Shown here piece after piece: positions 24,764 through 31,941 of a stretch of DNA of 36,419 nt. The position numbers and the translations under genes were made by a program. The stretch is from CBDUVZ01 sp965370805. Lineage in GTDB: Bacteria; Hydrothermota; Tepidihabitantia; Tepidihabitantales; Tepidihabitantaceae. Every line of letters starts with the position of its first letter. The stretch's first letter is position 1. The notes beneath the pieces were generated by a model, which searched no databases, had not been told where the DNA came from, and saw only the letters and a list, made by a program, of their open reading frames with translations. The stretch is taken from NCBI GenBank assembly GCA_965370805.1, contig CBDUVZ010000014.1:1-36419 (forward strand). The letters run 5' to 3'.

Positions 24764-24791
24764 ACAATAGCCGGTTGCGCGTGATTGTCAA
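24764..24791 (-). promoter_or_regulatory. Promoter of the PPIase operon
   Basis: Minus strand TTGACA (24786-24791), 16-nt spacer, TATTGT (24764-24769), then 11 nt to the ATG at 24752. Predicted leader of only about 5 nt. Confidence 0.65.
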
Positions 24792-24826
24792 CAGAGTGGC
24801 CGTGCGCCGGGTGGCATTGCCGGTGT

Positions 24827-24854
24827 TTGACTTCGCGCCGGTTCCGCTTATCAT
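24827..24854 (+). promoter_or_regulatory. Promoter of the TIGR04076-like gene
   Basis: TTGACT (24827-24832), 16-nt spacer, TATCAT (24849-24854). The -10 box overlaps the ATG at 24853, so the GTG at 24865, 11 nt beyond the -10, may be the true leaderless start. Confidence 0.45.
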
Positions 24855-25158
24855 GCCCGTAACTGTGAAACCGGCAGAACCAGCGGAAATCGGCCGCCGG
24901 GTAGTTGCCCGAATCGTCGAGATCCGGGGCAAGGAAGGCCCGGGCGTCTGTTCCTATGGCCACCAGGTGGGCGACGAATTCGGCATCACCGAGATCTGTC
25001 CGTCAATCTGCCCCTGGGCATTCAATGCCCTGTTCCCTTTCGCTACGGTTCTGAGGTTCGGTGGCTCGCTGCCTTGGGAAGATGACCCGGCCCGGGCACG
25101 CGTCTGTTGTCCTGACCCGGAGAACACCGTTATCTTCGAACTGGCGGTCGTTGACTAG
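24853..25158 (+). CDS. TIGR04076-like small cysteine-containing protein
   Basis: About 97-101 residues, depending on whether the ATG at 24853 or the GTG at 24865 is used. The pattern 'VCSYGHQVGDEF', 'CPSICPWAFNALFPF', 'LRFGGSLPWEDDP', 'CCPDPENTVIFELAVVD' matches the TIGR04076 family (conserved Cys, Gly-His, Gly-Asp, CP.AF, CPDP). The function of this family is not established; the spaced cysteines suggest metal or redox chemistry. It has no signal peptide. It is divergent from the PPIase operon, with which it shares a compact promoter region, and convergent with the DOMON gene. Confidence 0.8.
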   Translation: MPVTVKPAEPAEIGRRVVARIVEIRGKEGPGVCSYGHQVGDEFGITEICPSICPWAFNALFPFATVLRFGGSLPWEDDPARARVCCPDPENTVIFELAVVD

Positions 25159-25186
25159 TACCGGACCGGCGCTGAGGACCTGATTC

Positions 25187-25858
25187 CTACTGCTCCTCCT
25201 CGTTATCCGCGGACTTCGGATTCCCGGCGAGTTGGAATCTGACCTTTGCTTTATGGGTGTGTTTGGTCCGGAGCGAGATTGACCGGGTGTTCTGAGCCAG
25301 TATCAGGTCAAACACGTCCCCTGGTGCCAATCCGGGAATCGCCGTTTCCTGAAGCGTTTCGATACCGCTGAACGCCTCGGACGCTCCGTCGCCGCGCCAC
25401 TGCAGTGGGTAGATGACTTCAAGCGCTGTGACCCCGGTTTCGTCGTCGAAGTCGATATCCCAGTCCAGAACCAGTGAATCGGCGTGGGCAACCGGCTTGT
25501 GCGTGTGTTCCTTGCCGACGAGGTTGTACAGTTCTGCCGAGTCGTCGTTGTAGAACCCGACGAGCATGTTTGACTGGTTCATTCCGGGCGCGCCGAACCC
25601 GATACCGAACCACCCCTTGCCCCTGGTCTCCAGAGCGAGATAGACGAGGCTGTCGTCGAAACCCCAGGAGAGAGTCAGGCCCGTGGCCGGGTTCTTCAGT
25701 TCGGCCGGGTATTCCAGTTCGTCATCCTCCCGTTCGACCCAACCATCGACCGAAACCCGGTCATCCATCAGTGAGTCGTACGGCATTGTCGGAATGCCCT
25801 GAGTGAGTCCGATTCCGAGTAGCAGGCCGAGACCAAAAGCTATGCGTATTATCTTCAC
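25187..25858 (-). CDS. Secreted DOMON-domain protein
   Basis: 223 residues with signal peptide 'IIRIAFGLGLLLGIGLTQG'. A DOMON-type beta-sandwich follows (~35-190), with 'LKNPATGLTLSWGFDDSLVYLALETRGKGWFGIGFG' (key: TLSWGFDD and GWFGIGFG), 'MNQSNMLVGFYND', 'LDWDIDFDDETGVTALEVIYPL'. DOMON domains bind haem or sugar in electron-transfer or extracellular proteins. A 'HTHK' motif near 120 and again near 200 could bind metal; this is inference. GTG start at 25858 with AAAGGA upstream. It is monocistronic, with its own promoter at 25945-25972, and has no sorting domain, so it is probably periplasmic. Confidence 0.75.
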   Translation of the reverse strand: MKIIRIAFGLGLLLGIGLTQGIPTMPYDSLMDDRVSVDGWVEREDDELEYPAELKNPATGLTLSWGFDDSLVYLALETRGKGWFGIGFGAPGMNQSNMLVGFYNDDSAELYNLVGKEHTHKPVAHADSLVLDWDIDFDDETGVTALEVIYPLQWRGDGASEAFSGIETLQETAIPGLAPGDVFDLILAQNTRSISLRTKHTHKAKVRFQLAGNPKSADNEEEQ

Positions 25859-25944
25859 AAGTTGTTCCTTTCAAGAGCCGGCAGAACACCGACTGCAGGG
25901 TGCGTTTTCCGTCTTGCGATTCTCCAAGTCCATGACAGGAGATG

Positions 25945-25972
25945 ATTATCCTGCCTACTGTCTATCTGTCAA
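25945..25972 (-). promoter_or_regulatory. Promoter of the DOMON gene
   Basis: Minus strand TTGACA (25967-25972), 16-nt spacer, GATAAT (25945-25950); leader about 80 nt. Confidence 0.65.
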
Positions 25973-26564
25973 CCCGGGGAACCGAATGTCCATCGGCGAC
26001 ACGCCGCATGTCTGGATTCCGGTCCGGAAAGAGCACGGCAGCGCCGCCGCTGCCGAAAAAAGCGGCAGCAACCAAGGACCTTACGGCACTTACTGTTCGG
26101 CTGTCGCATCTCGACGGCATCCATTGGGGGATAAGACACTGGGGAAACATCAGTTAGATGGAATCGGCCGGTGCGACATCCGTGGCATGGCGGCTGCAGG
26201 AGAAGAACTAGGAGACTGAGATGAATCTATTCTTCTGCCTTAGGCGAATGACAGAACTGCGTTGCACGATCAGGAAGGCAACTCAGGCCACCTGCAGTAA
26301 TGGATAAGAAGAAGCAGGCTCAGCGCGGTACCAGCGACGGGCTGGACCAGGGTGGACTCTACTGGGCTGAGCCGATTGCGATGCTGCTTGACGGGATGCA
26401 GGACAATACGCCGGCGCGAAGCCGGTTGCTGGACGAGCCGGATCAGAATCACCGGGCTCGTCGGAGACTGGAGCGTCGGATCGACCCGTTGCATCGTCCG
26501 CTGCAGGTGAGGTCCTAGCAGTAGGACCGGGTCGGCCGCGCGGAGCGGCAGATACATTTTCAGA
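25973..26564. other. Intergenic stretch without recognised gene
   Basis: About 590 nt between the DOMON promoter and the stem-loop after the carbonic-anhydrase-like gene. Short frames exist on both strands, but none has a convincing start, ribosome site or recognisable domain. It could be a decayed gene. Confidence 0.45.
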
Positions 26565-26608
26565 CCGAGCCAAGATGCCCGCATTAGCGGGCATCGCTTT
26601 CTGCTCGG
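26565..26608. terminator. Two-step stem-loop downstream of the gamma-carbonic-anhydrase-like gene
   Basis: Inner perfect 9-bp stem GATGCCCGC/GCGGGCATC with loop ATTA (26574-26595), enclosed by an outer 6-bp stem CCGAGC/GCTCGG (26565-26570, 26603-26608). No T run on the minus strand. It may be a terminator or a structured RNA 3' end. Confidence 0.5.
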
Positions 26609-26627
26609 ACGTCCGGTCGAAACGAAA

Positions 26628-27188
26628 TCAGACTGGCGACGGGCCGGCGCCCGGTCCATCGACTGGTCCGGCCGCAGTCGGCAGACCCGCGAGGTAGAGC
26701 CGCGCGCGGCCGATGTAGATATCGGCCAGTTCACCGATGTAGTCGATTTCCGCCTCGGTGAGCTCCCGTTTGAGTTCTGCCGGCACCCCGGCGGCGAGCA
26801 TGCCGGCCGGGACCTCGAACCCCTCCCGTACAACCGAGCCTGAGGCCACGATTGAATGGCTTCCAATCCTTGCCCGGTTCTGCACTACTGCGCCCATCCC
26901 GATGACCGACTCGTCGTCAACCGTGCAGCCGTGAAGGATGGCTCGATGACCCACGGTTACCCTGCTGCCGATTCGAGCCGGGACGTCCGCATCGGCATGA
27001 ACCACGGTCAAGTCCTGGATGTTCGTCTCCTGGCCGATAGTGATACTGTCAACGTCTCCCCGGAGTACCGAGCCAAACCAGACACTGGAACGGTCACCGA
27101 TCACGACCCGGCCGACGACGGTTGCATTGCGGGCGATGAACACGTCCTTTCCCAGGTTCGGTTCGTGCTCTTTGAATCTGAGAAGCAT
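26628..27188 (-). CDS. Gamma-class carbonic anhydrase-like hexapeptide-repeat protein
   Basis: 186 residues forming a left-handed beta-helix of hexapeptide repeats ('ATVVGRVVIGDRSSVWFGSVLRGD', split: VVGRVVIGD, SVWFGSVLRGD). The histidines of the gamma-carbonic-anhydrase zinc site are present: His64 in 'TVVHAD', His81 and His86 in 'GHRAILHGC'. The family includes active CO2-hydrating enzymes and relatives of unknown activity (YrdA/PaaY type), so the activity is not certain. A helical tail 'LTEAEIDYIGELADIY' is typical. The last ~15 residues are Gly/Pro-rich. It begins 31 nt after the lipoprotein gene and is probably transcribed with it. Confidence 0.9.
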   Translation of the reverse strand: MLLRFKEHEPNLGKDVFIARNATVVGRVVIGDRSSVWFGSVLRGDVDSITIGQETNIQDLTVVHADADVPARIGSRVTVGHRAILHGCTVDDESVIGMGAVVQNRARIGSHSIVASGSVVREGFEVPAGMLAAGVPAELKRELTEAEIDYIGELADIYIGRARLYLAGLPTAAGPVDGPGAGPSPV

Positions 27189-27219
27189 CAGCGGATGATA
27201 GGCTTGCTCCGGACCGCCG

Positions 27220-28359
27220 TCAAATGCCGCCCGCGGGCAGTGGCCGGGAGAACCGGACTACGACCATGTCCGAGCCGTCCGACTCCTGCCTGATTGTCCC
27301 CAGAACGAACGCATCGCCGTCAATAACCAAGTCGGCACCGGTCGCAGCACCGGCTTCGCGCCGGTAGGTGCGCTCCCAGACCGACGAGGCGTTCGGCTGG
27401 TAATGAAACGCCAGCAGGGCTGTCGGCTCCGGGCCGTGGAGGCAGCCCGCGACGAGGATGTCACCATCGGGCGTAGCCTGGATCGCCCGGCCTTCGGCCC
27501 GGGCTTGTTCGGTATATGCGGCCCGGCGAATCAGGGTTCCGTCCGGATGATATTCGAGGATTACGCACCGGGCAGAGTCATCCGCAAAAGCGGTTCCGGT
27601 TGCCAGCACGTTGCCGAATACGTCAAACGTTACTCCGCCACAGTGGTCCGTGCCTCCGGAATCGTAAATCCGGGTCCAGAGGGTATCGCCTTTGCCGTTG
27701 AGCTTCGCCAGCAGGATATCCGGGTTCTCCGCGGTACCGGCCCGGCCGGTCAGGACGATGCCGCCCTTTGAGTCAGTAGCAATCCGGACTGCTTCATCGA
27801 CCGGTCCGAAGTCGTAGCTCCTGGTCCAGACGGTTTCGCCATCTAAGTCCAGGAGTGCGACAAAAGCGTCCTGCTCATCGCCGTCGGTCGCCGAGCCGCA
27901 GACGAGGATTCCGTCTCCGGTCAGAACGATACCATGAGCCCTGGTGTCGTCGCCCACGGCCAGCGCTCGCTGCCACGACAGCACGCCGTCGTGCCGGTAC
28001 TTGACCACTACGCACATCTTCCGGCCCTGGATTTCGCTCGTGCCCGCCACGAATATCCCGCCGTGCGCGCCGACAACTACGTCACCGGCCACATTCGTCG
28101 TCCCTTCACGGTAATCCCGGTGCCATCGGAGTTGGCCGTCCAGGCTCATCGTCTGAAGCAGCCAGTACGGCTGACCGGAACCGCCCTGTGTTACCGTCCC
28201 AAGGACTACCAAGGTGGTTCCATCCGTTGCGAGTCCGGCTGCAATTTCGTCACCGCCGGTGTCAATGATCCTGTCCCAGACCACCGGGCCGCCTCCGCAA
28301 CTCAGGAGCAGCGCAACCGACAGGGCATTCAGGAACAGCAGACATCGAGTTTCTCTCAT
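27220..28359 (-). CDS. Propeller-repeat lipoprotein
   Basis: The start at 28359 is preferred: AAAGGA lies 8 nt upstream and the signal 'LLFLNALSVALLLSC' ends in a lipobox cysteine (Cys21). The 379-residue product has 6-7 repeats such as 'GTTLVVLGTVTQGGSGQ..W', 'GDGILVCGSATDGDEQDAFV', 'NGKGDTLWTRIYDSGG'. These are the propeller repeats also seen in the protein at 125-2729, but there is no sorting domain. It is therefore anchored by lipid rather than exported by T9SS. Its ligand is unknown. The first gene of a two-gene unit with the carbonic-anhydrase-like gene. Confidence 0.82.
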   Translation of the reverse strand: MRETRCLLFLNALSVALLLSCGGGPVVWDRIIDTGGDEIAAGLATDGTTLVVLGTVTQGGSGQPYWLLQTMSLDGQLRWHRDYREGTTNVAGDVVVGAHGGIFVAGTSEIQGRKMCVVVKYRHDGVLSWQRALAVGDDTRAHGIVLTGDGILVCGSATDGDEQDAFVALLDLDGETVWTRSYDFGPVDEAVRIATDSKGGIVLTGRAGTAENPDILLAKLNGKGDTLWTRIYDSGGTDHCGGVTFDVFGNVLATGTAFADDSARCVILEYHPDGTLIRRAAYTEQARAEGRAIQATPDGDILVAGCLHGPEPTALLAFHYQPNASSVWERTYRREAGAATGADLVIDGDAFVLGTIRQESDGSDMVVVRFSRPLPAGGI

Positions 28360-28388
28360 GGTTCGTTCCTTTCGCATCATCCACTACC

Positions 28389-28416
28389 AGCATAGGGCAC
28401 CAACCCCGGCCGTCAA
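28389..28416 (-). promoter_or_regulatory. Promoter of the lipoprotein gene
   Basis: Minus strand TTGACG (28411-28416), 16-nt spacer, TATGCT (28389-28394). Confidence 0.6.
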
Positions 28417-28502
28417 CTGCGACCCGAGCGGTACCTCCCGGCCAGCGTTTGTCGGGCAGGTCTTCGGTCTGCTGCCGGCCGCCGGCAGGAGAAGCTGAAA
28501 GC

Positions 28503-28529
28503 AGCAGGGGCGGCAGAGCCGCCCCTGCT
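28503..28529 (-). terminator. Terminator of the 1074-residue secreted protein gene
   Basis: 12-bp perfect stem AGCAGGGGCGGC with loop AGA, 22 nt after the stop, followed on the minus strand by GCTTTCAGCTTC. A second short palindrome, CTGCCGGCCGCCGGCAG, lies at 28472-28488. Confidence 0.6.
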
Positions 28530-28551
28530 ATCGGTTCAGTGCTTCCCCGGC

Positions 28552-31500
28552 TCAGTGCTGCACGATGAGCTTGCCGGTGATCTCGAAGCCGTCCGCTTCG
28601 AGCCGCACCAGGTAGACTCCGGCACTCAGGGAACGCAGGTCGAGGGAGACCGCTCCGCTCCGGCTTGCCAGCACCGTCCTGCTGCTCACGGTCCGGCCGG
28701 CAACGTCAACTACCGTCAACGTCGCAGGTCCGGCCTTGGGCAGGCTGTAACGCACAGTCGCGTACCCGCCGGTAAGCGGGTTGGGGGCAATGTGCAGGAC
28801 GCTTGACGCAGTACGCTCCAAGCTCGACGCCTGAACCGTCCGGCGTGAGGCGTGAAGCGTGAGGCGTGATGCTTCAGCCACCCCGTACCGCCACCACTCG
28901 AAGGTCTTGTTGCCCTTGAGCGTGAAGAACGCAGGGCAGCCGGCGTAGTTCACGATGTCAGCGCCGTACTTCACCCGCTTCTTCTTGCCGGTTGTACCCA
29001 TCGTCGGCATCGAGTCGATCTCGAGCCAACTGTCGCTGGCCGGGGTGTACTTCCAGAACTCGTTCGTGTTGCCGCCCTTGAGCGCGTAGATCTCGCCGTC
29101 GAACCAGTCGGCCGAACCGCCGTCCTTGGACTTCTTCTTCCGGCCCTGCAGCCCGACGAACGGTATGCCGGTCAGTTTGGCGTTCCAGGAGTCCTCGGCC
29201 ACGTCGTATGACCAGAGCTCGTTGTACTTCGCCTTGTGGGCATAGAGCGTTGTCGCGGCATCGTTCTCGGCAACCAGCCAGGAACCCTTGTCCCACTTGC
29301 CACGGGTGCCCTTGGGCGCAGGGGCCAGTGCGGTAGACCAGAGCCCGGTCGCGGTGTTGTACCGGTAGAACTCGCAGCGGTACCCCTTCAGGCAGTACAC
29401 GTAGCTGCTGTCGTCCACAACCAGGTAGGCCAGGTCGGTGCCGCCCTTGACCTTCTTTCGGTCCGGGCCGACCGGCACGTCCTTGAGCTCTTCCCATGAA
29501 TCCTGGGCGATGCCGTACCGCCAGAACCCGAGGGTGTTGTTGCCCTGGGTGACGTAGATGTAGTTGTCATCGTCGGCAACGCCCTTGGAGCCCTTGCGCG
29601 GGACTTTCCTCGCCCACTTCGGGTTCGAGTGCTTGGTGTAGGGCATCCCGGTCAGGTTGTCCCAGGAGTCCTCGAGCGGGTAGTAGGCGTAGAAGTCGGT
29701 GGTCTTGTAGCCCTTGGTCGCGTAGATCAGCTCATCGCCGGCATTGTACGTGGCCCAGGCACCGCGTTTGACCGCTTTGCCGCCGGGCAGCGACGGGACC
29801 TTCTCCATTTCGACCCAGCCCGGAGGCCAGTTCGGGCAGTCGCCGATGCCGAACGAACCGCTGAGCGTGTCGTTGGCGGCATTGAGGTCGGTGATAATCA
29901 ACTCGGCCCAGGTCGCGTAAGGACCTTCCAGCGTCGGTGCGGTCCAGTTCGGGAAGGTAATCGCGCTGTCGCTGCCGGTTGAAACACCAACCACCGCGGT
30001 TGTCTCGTTGTAGATTTCGTAGTCGGTCGCGGTGTCGCTGATGGTGAAGAACACATCGAACGCCATCTCGACATCCCCGCAGTTGCGCACCGTTACCTGG
30101 GGAGTCACAACCTCGCCGGTGTCAATGGCTCCAACCGGTACGTCAATTGATACGATGCCCATGTCCGGACTGCCGGCGGATGCGGTCGTGAAGTCGAACG
30201 TATCGTTGGATACGGTCGTGCCGACGCCGTTGCAGGCAATGACGTACCAGTGGTGCAGCGTGCTGTTGTTCAGTCCGGAATACGCATAGGTCGTATCACT
30301 GACGTATCCGACCGACACCGGCGGGTAGGTCTCATCCAGGAACACTTCGTAGCTGTCCGCGTCGACCGACGTATTCCAGATGAGGTCGCCCCCGACCGGC
30401 ACCCCGGTCTGGTGGTCAGGCGGGTCAACGAGGTCAAACGCCGCGGGCGGCAACCCGATTGTCGTGAAGTCGAACGTGTCGTTGGACACGGTCGGGCCGA
30501 CATCGTTCCGGGCGACGACGTACCAGTGATGCAGTGTGTCGTTGTTCAGCCCGGAATACGCATAGGTCGTGTCAATGACGTAGCCGACCGACACCGGCGG
30601 GTACGCCTCGCCCAGGAACACTTCATAGCTGTCCGCGTCAACCGACGTGTTCCAGACGAGGTCGCCCGCGACCGGCACCCCGGCCTGGTGGTCAGGCGGG
30701 GAAACCAGGTCGAACGCCGCGGGCGGCAACCCGACCGTTGTGAAGTCAAACGTGTCGTCGGACACGGTCGTGCCGGCGTCGTTCCGGGCGACGACGTACC
30801 AGTGATAAAGCGCGCTGTTGTTCAGTCCGGAATACGCATAAGTCGTATCAAGGACGTATCCGACCGACACCGGCGGGTAGGCCTCGCCCAGGAACACCTC
30901 ATAGCTGTCCGCGTCGACCGACGTGTTCCAGACGAGGTCGCCCGCGACCGGCACCCCGGCCTGGTGGTCAGGCGGGGAAACCAGGCTGAAGACGCCGGGC
31001 GGGGATGCCGGCGGAGTGTAGTCCACGACCAGGCGCGGCGGGTTGGTTGCCTGGTAGGCGACTATCTCCGAATTCGACCCGTAGGGACAGTCCTCATCGG
31101 AATAGCCGACTGCAAACCAGGTCGTGTCATCATTCCCGGACTGCAGGTGATTCTCCAGGTCACTGCGAGCGGACGAACTTAACGCTACGGACAGCCATGC
31201 GTTGGTCGGGATTGGCGAGTACGTCCCGTACGAATTGCCATCCTTGGCGTCGTCGTACAACTGCTGATACGTATACCCCATATTGGATGGCTGGAGCGTC
31301 ATCTCGTAGAGCGGGATGCTGGGTGGGACGGGAAACCCGGACGGGGAAGGCAACACGTAAGTCGAACACACGAGGCTATTGACCGTGGCGCTGTTCGGTA
31401 TCGTGGAGATGTCCCACTCGGCGTAGCCGCTCTCGTCCCCAATCCAGCCCATGATGTTCACGTGTCCGACGTACAGTGCACCGTGGTGCCGCGTCCAGAC

Positions 31501-31776
31501 AATAGGACCCAACTCCGAGCTGCCGACGTAGCTCGTACTGAGCGAAACCAGGTCGTCCAGTTCGGCATGTCCCGGTCCTGCCTCGATTACCGCTCGAATC
31601 GTCCCGTCGCCGTTCGAGTAGTGCCGGGCGTGCTCGTCACCCAGTTCCGGTAGCTCGGTGCCTCGGGGCAGGAACCCCGCCCCGGACCCCAACTTGCCCT
31701 GCATCGTGAATCCGCCGGCCATACCGAGCGCCAGCATGAGAATCACCAGTCCCGTACCGAATCGATTCGTCTGCAT
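28552..31776 (-). CDS. Large secreted multidomain protein with tandem FN3-like repeats, Kelch-like cassette and T9SS-type sorting domain
   Basis: 1074 residues from an ATG behind AAGGAGG, with signal peptide 'LVILMLALGMAGGFTMQG'. Residues ~40-255 resemble a DNRLRE/carbohydrate-binding-like beta domain ('AEWDISTIPNSATVNSLV', 'NPPRLVVDYT'). Residues ~258-533 hold three nearly identical 92-residue FN3-like repeats ('PPDHQAGVPVAGDLVWNTS'). A CARDB-like domain follows (~538-640, 'PQVTVRNCGDVEMAFDVFF'). The 313-residue lysine-rich Kelch-like cassette spans 654-966. The last ~80 residues are a sorting domain (IAPNPLTGGYATVRYSL, VVDVAGRTV, LSAGVYLVR, GKLIVQH). A surface adhesin or carbohydrate-binding role is inferred from domain content. 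It has its own promoter and terminator. Confidence 0.88.
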   Translation of the reverse strand: MQTNRFGTGLVILMLALGMAGGFTMQGKLGSGAGFLPRGTELPELGDEHARHYSNGDGTIRAVIEAGPGHAELDDLVSLSTSYVGSSELGPIVWTRHHGALYVGHVNIMGWIGDESGYAEWDISTIPNSATVNSLVCSTYVLPSPSGFPVPPSIPLYEMTLQPSNMGYTYQQLYDDAKDGNSYGTYSPIPTNAWLSVALSSSARSDLENHLQSGNDDTTWFAVGYSDEDCPYGSNSEIVAYQATNPPRLVVDYTPPASPPGVFSLVSPPDHQAGVPVAGDLVWNTSVDADSYEVFLGEAYPPVSVGYVLDTTYAYSGLNNSALYHWYVVARNDAGTTVSDDTFDFTTVGLPPAAFDLVSPPDHQAGVPVAGDLVWNTSVDADSYEVFLGEAYPPVSVGYVIDTTYAYSGLNNDTLHHWYVVARNDVGPTVSNDTFDFTTIGLPPAAFDLVDPPDHQTGVPVGGDLIWNTSVDADSYEVFLDETYPPVSVGYVSDTTYAYSGLNNSTLHHWYVIACNGVGTTVSNDTFDFTTASAGSPDMGIVSIDVPVGAIDTGEVVTPQVTVRNCGDVEMAFDVFFTISDTATDYEIYNETTAVVGVSTGSDSAITFPNWTAPTLEGPYATWAELIITDLNAANDTLSGSFGIGDCPNWPPGWVEMEKVPSLPGGKAVKRGAWATYNAGDELIYATKGYKTTDFYAYYPLEDSWDNLTGMPYTKHSNPKWARKVPRKGSKGVADDDNYIYVTQGNNTLGFWRYGIAQDSWEELKDVPVGPDRKKVKGGTDLAYLVVDDSSYVYCLKGYRCEFYRYNTATGLWSTALAPAPKGTRGKWDKGSWLVAENDAATTLYAHKAKYNELWSYDVAEDSWNAKLTGIPFVGLQGRKKKSKDGGSADWFDGEIYALKGGNTNEFWKYTPASDSWLEIDSMPTMGTTGKKKRVKYGADIVNYAGCPAFFTLKGNKTFEWWRYGVAEASRLTLHASRRTVQASSLERTASSVLHIAPNPLTGGYATVRYSLPKAGPATLTVVDVAGRTVSSRTVLASRSGAVSLDLRSLSAGVYLVRLEADGFEITGKLIVQH
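28798..28874. repeat. Heptamer word repeat, ACGC/GCGT family (11 units)
   Basis: Eleven phased 7-nt units, from GACGCTT to GATGCTT, encode a linker with 7-residue period (ASRLTLH, ASRRTVQ, ASSLERT). It sits between the Kelch cassette and the sorting domain, where the sister protein carries the unrelated ATTCG heptamers. Confidence 0.85.
28879..29817 (-). repeat. Kelch-like cassette, copy 2
   Basis: The inverted partner of 19810-20748: 939 nt in both, with no gap at protein level and about 87% residue identity by hand count. Confidence 0.9.
30180..31005 (-). repeat. Three tandem 276-bp repeats coding FN3-like domains
   Basis: The segment with 'GVPVAGDLVWNTSVDADSYE' recurs every 276 nt. Units 1 and 2 differ at only a few residues, and unit 3 slightly more (TGVPVGGDLIWNTS). 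Confidence 0.85.
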
Positions 31777-31897
31777 TCCTGCCTCCTTGTGGAATCCCGC
31801 ATCTGCAACTCAAGCCATCAATCAGCCAACCGACTGCCTGCGACTGCGCCCGACAGCCGCCGGAAAACCGCTCTCAGATGTAGCCCGGTAGCCTTTC

Positions 31898-31925
31898 AGT
31901 ATAAGACTATCAGCGCGCCCGTCAA
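31898..31925 (-). promoter_or_regulatory. Promoter of the 1074-residue secreted protein gene
   Basis: Minus strand TTGACG (31920-31925), 16-nt spacer, TATACT (31898-31903); leader of ~115 nt. It lies just after the end of era. Confidence 0.65.
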
Positions 31926-31941
31926 CCGGAGCAGCGGGCCG

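Noticed and set aside
26270..26866. Minus-strand 198-residue frame
   Set aside because: It overlaps the 5' half of nothing conserved and the 3' half of the carbonic-anhydrase-like gene in another frame; no recognisable domain or start signal.
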